A stretch of DNA of 5,756 nucleotides, taken from positions 1 to 5,756 of the forward strand of contig JAADEB010000119.1 in assembly GCA_013153655.1 (NCBI GenBank). Direction: 5' to 3'. Source of the stretch: Chlorobiota bacterium (GTDB lineage Bacteria > Bacteroidota > Bacteroidia > Flavobacteriales > Flavobacteriaceae). The position numbers and the translations under genes are program-made. Below are positions 5,606 to 5,756 of this stretch, piece by piece. Below the pieces are notes generated by a model. That model was not told the origin of the DNA and did no database searches. It saw only the letters and a list, made by a program, of their open reading frames with translations. The stretch's first letter is position 1; the number at the start of each line of letters is the position of its first letter.

Positions 5606-5756
5606 ATGATATGCATCCTTTTGATAGGAGAAAATGATAGAATTTTTTGCTTAATCAAGGAGGATAGCGCAAGTAATAGCCACTGCTATAAACGAGCATT
5701 TCCGACGCCGAGTAAGCGAAAAAGACGCATTTTATTATTGAAAGGATGCGTGTCAT
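5606..5756 (+). repeat. Long inverted repeat closing a 151-base element at the window end
   Basis: Bases 5606-5632 pair with 5730-5756 at 26 of 27 positions. There are 20 Watson-Crick pairs, G-U wobbles at 5610, 5612, 5622, 5623, 5627 and 5630, and one G-A mismatch at 5628/5734. The perfect core is GCATCCTTT against AAAGGATGC. The 97-base interior has a short ATAGC/GCTAT hairpin with CACT loop (5676-5689). No transposase or complete gene lies inside. The layout fits a MITE-like dispersed repeat with degenerate terminal inverted repeats, or a structured RNA. The outer boundary on the right is unknown because the pairing reaches the last base. Confidence 0.6.

Noticed and set aside
5657..5663. 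Perfect AAGGAGG Shine-Dalgarno-like sequence
   Set aside because: No start codon follows at a usable distance and the next codons soon reach a stop. Genes in this window do not rely on such sites.
5655..5756. 33-codon - strand open frame beginning with ATG at the last base
   Set aside because: It lies wholly within the inverted-repeat element, has no identifiable domain or visible upstream signals, and its start coincides with the window edge. It may be part of a longer frame, but nothing supports it as a gene.
5606..5756. Retron msr-msd RNA with a1/a2 arms
   Set aside because: The long outer pairing resembles a1/a2. However, the interior lacks a long msd hairpin, I see no AGC-type priming site next to the outer arm, and no reverse transcriptase is in the window. 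It would be worth reopening if an RT follows downstream.

Overview
The window looks like a chromosomal segment of a member of the Bacteroidota. Three things point that way. A type IX secretion protein of the PorT/SprT family sits directly behind ubiE/menG. Two upstream regions carry good matches to the Bacteroidota sigma-ABfr promoter (TTTG, about 19-20 bases, TAnnTTTG), and a third has the -7 element alone. Start codons are preceded by A-rich leaders rather than Shine-Dalgarno sites.

Positions 1-3786 are read leftwards. In transcription order the genes are: a BadF/NAGK-type sugar kinase (3786-2944), a lipoprotein-like alpha-carbonic anhydrase (2889-2056), menaquinone methyltransferase ubiE/menG (2040-1303), porT (1306-605, overlapping ubiE by ATGA) and peptide deformylase def (573 to beyond base 1, open at the window edge). 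The short gaps suggest one transcription unit starting at the kinase promoter. def also has its own well-formed promoter, lying across the porT stop codon.

Positions 3869-5431 are read rightwards. They hold a GufA/ZupT-like ZIP metal transporter, then a secreted protein with a carboxypeptidase-regulatory-like domain and an uncharacterised helical C-terminus, starting at GTG. The divergent kinase and ZIP promoters overlap within about 80 bases, so the two transcription units may compete for polymerase.

Positions 5432-5756 contain no convincing gene. They hold a compact set of GC-rich hairpins (about 5515-5575) and then an element running to the last base. In this element, 5606-5632 pairs with 5730-5756 at 26 of 27 positions. 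Every imperfect pair except one is a G-U wobble on the + strand, so + strand RNA can form a long helix and - strand RNA cannot do so equally well. This is the least explained part of the window. It may be a MITE-like dispersed repeat, a structured RNA or one end of a larger mobile element; the window stops before this can be decided.

The genes are mostly housekeeping or envelope functions (protein maturation, quinone synthesis, T9SS assembly, CO2 hydration, amino-sugar salvage, divalent metal transport). I see no defence system, CRISPR array, tRNA or rRNA.
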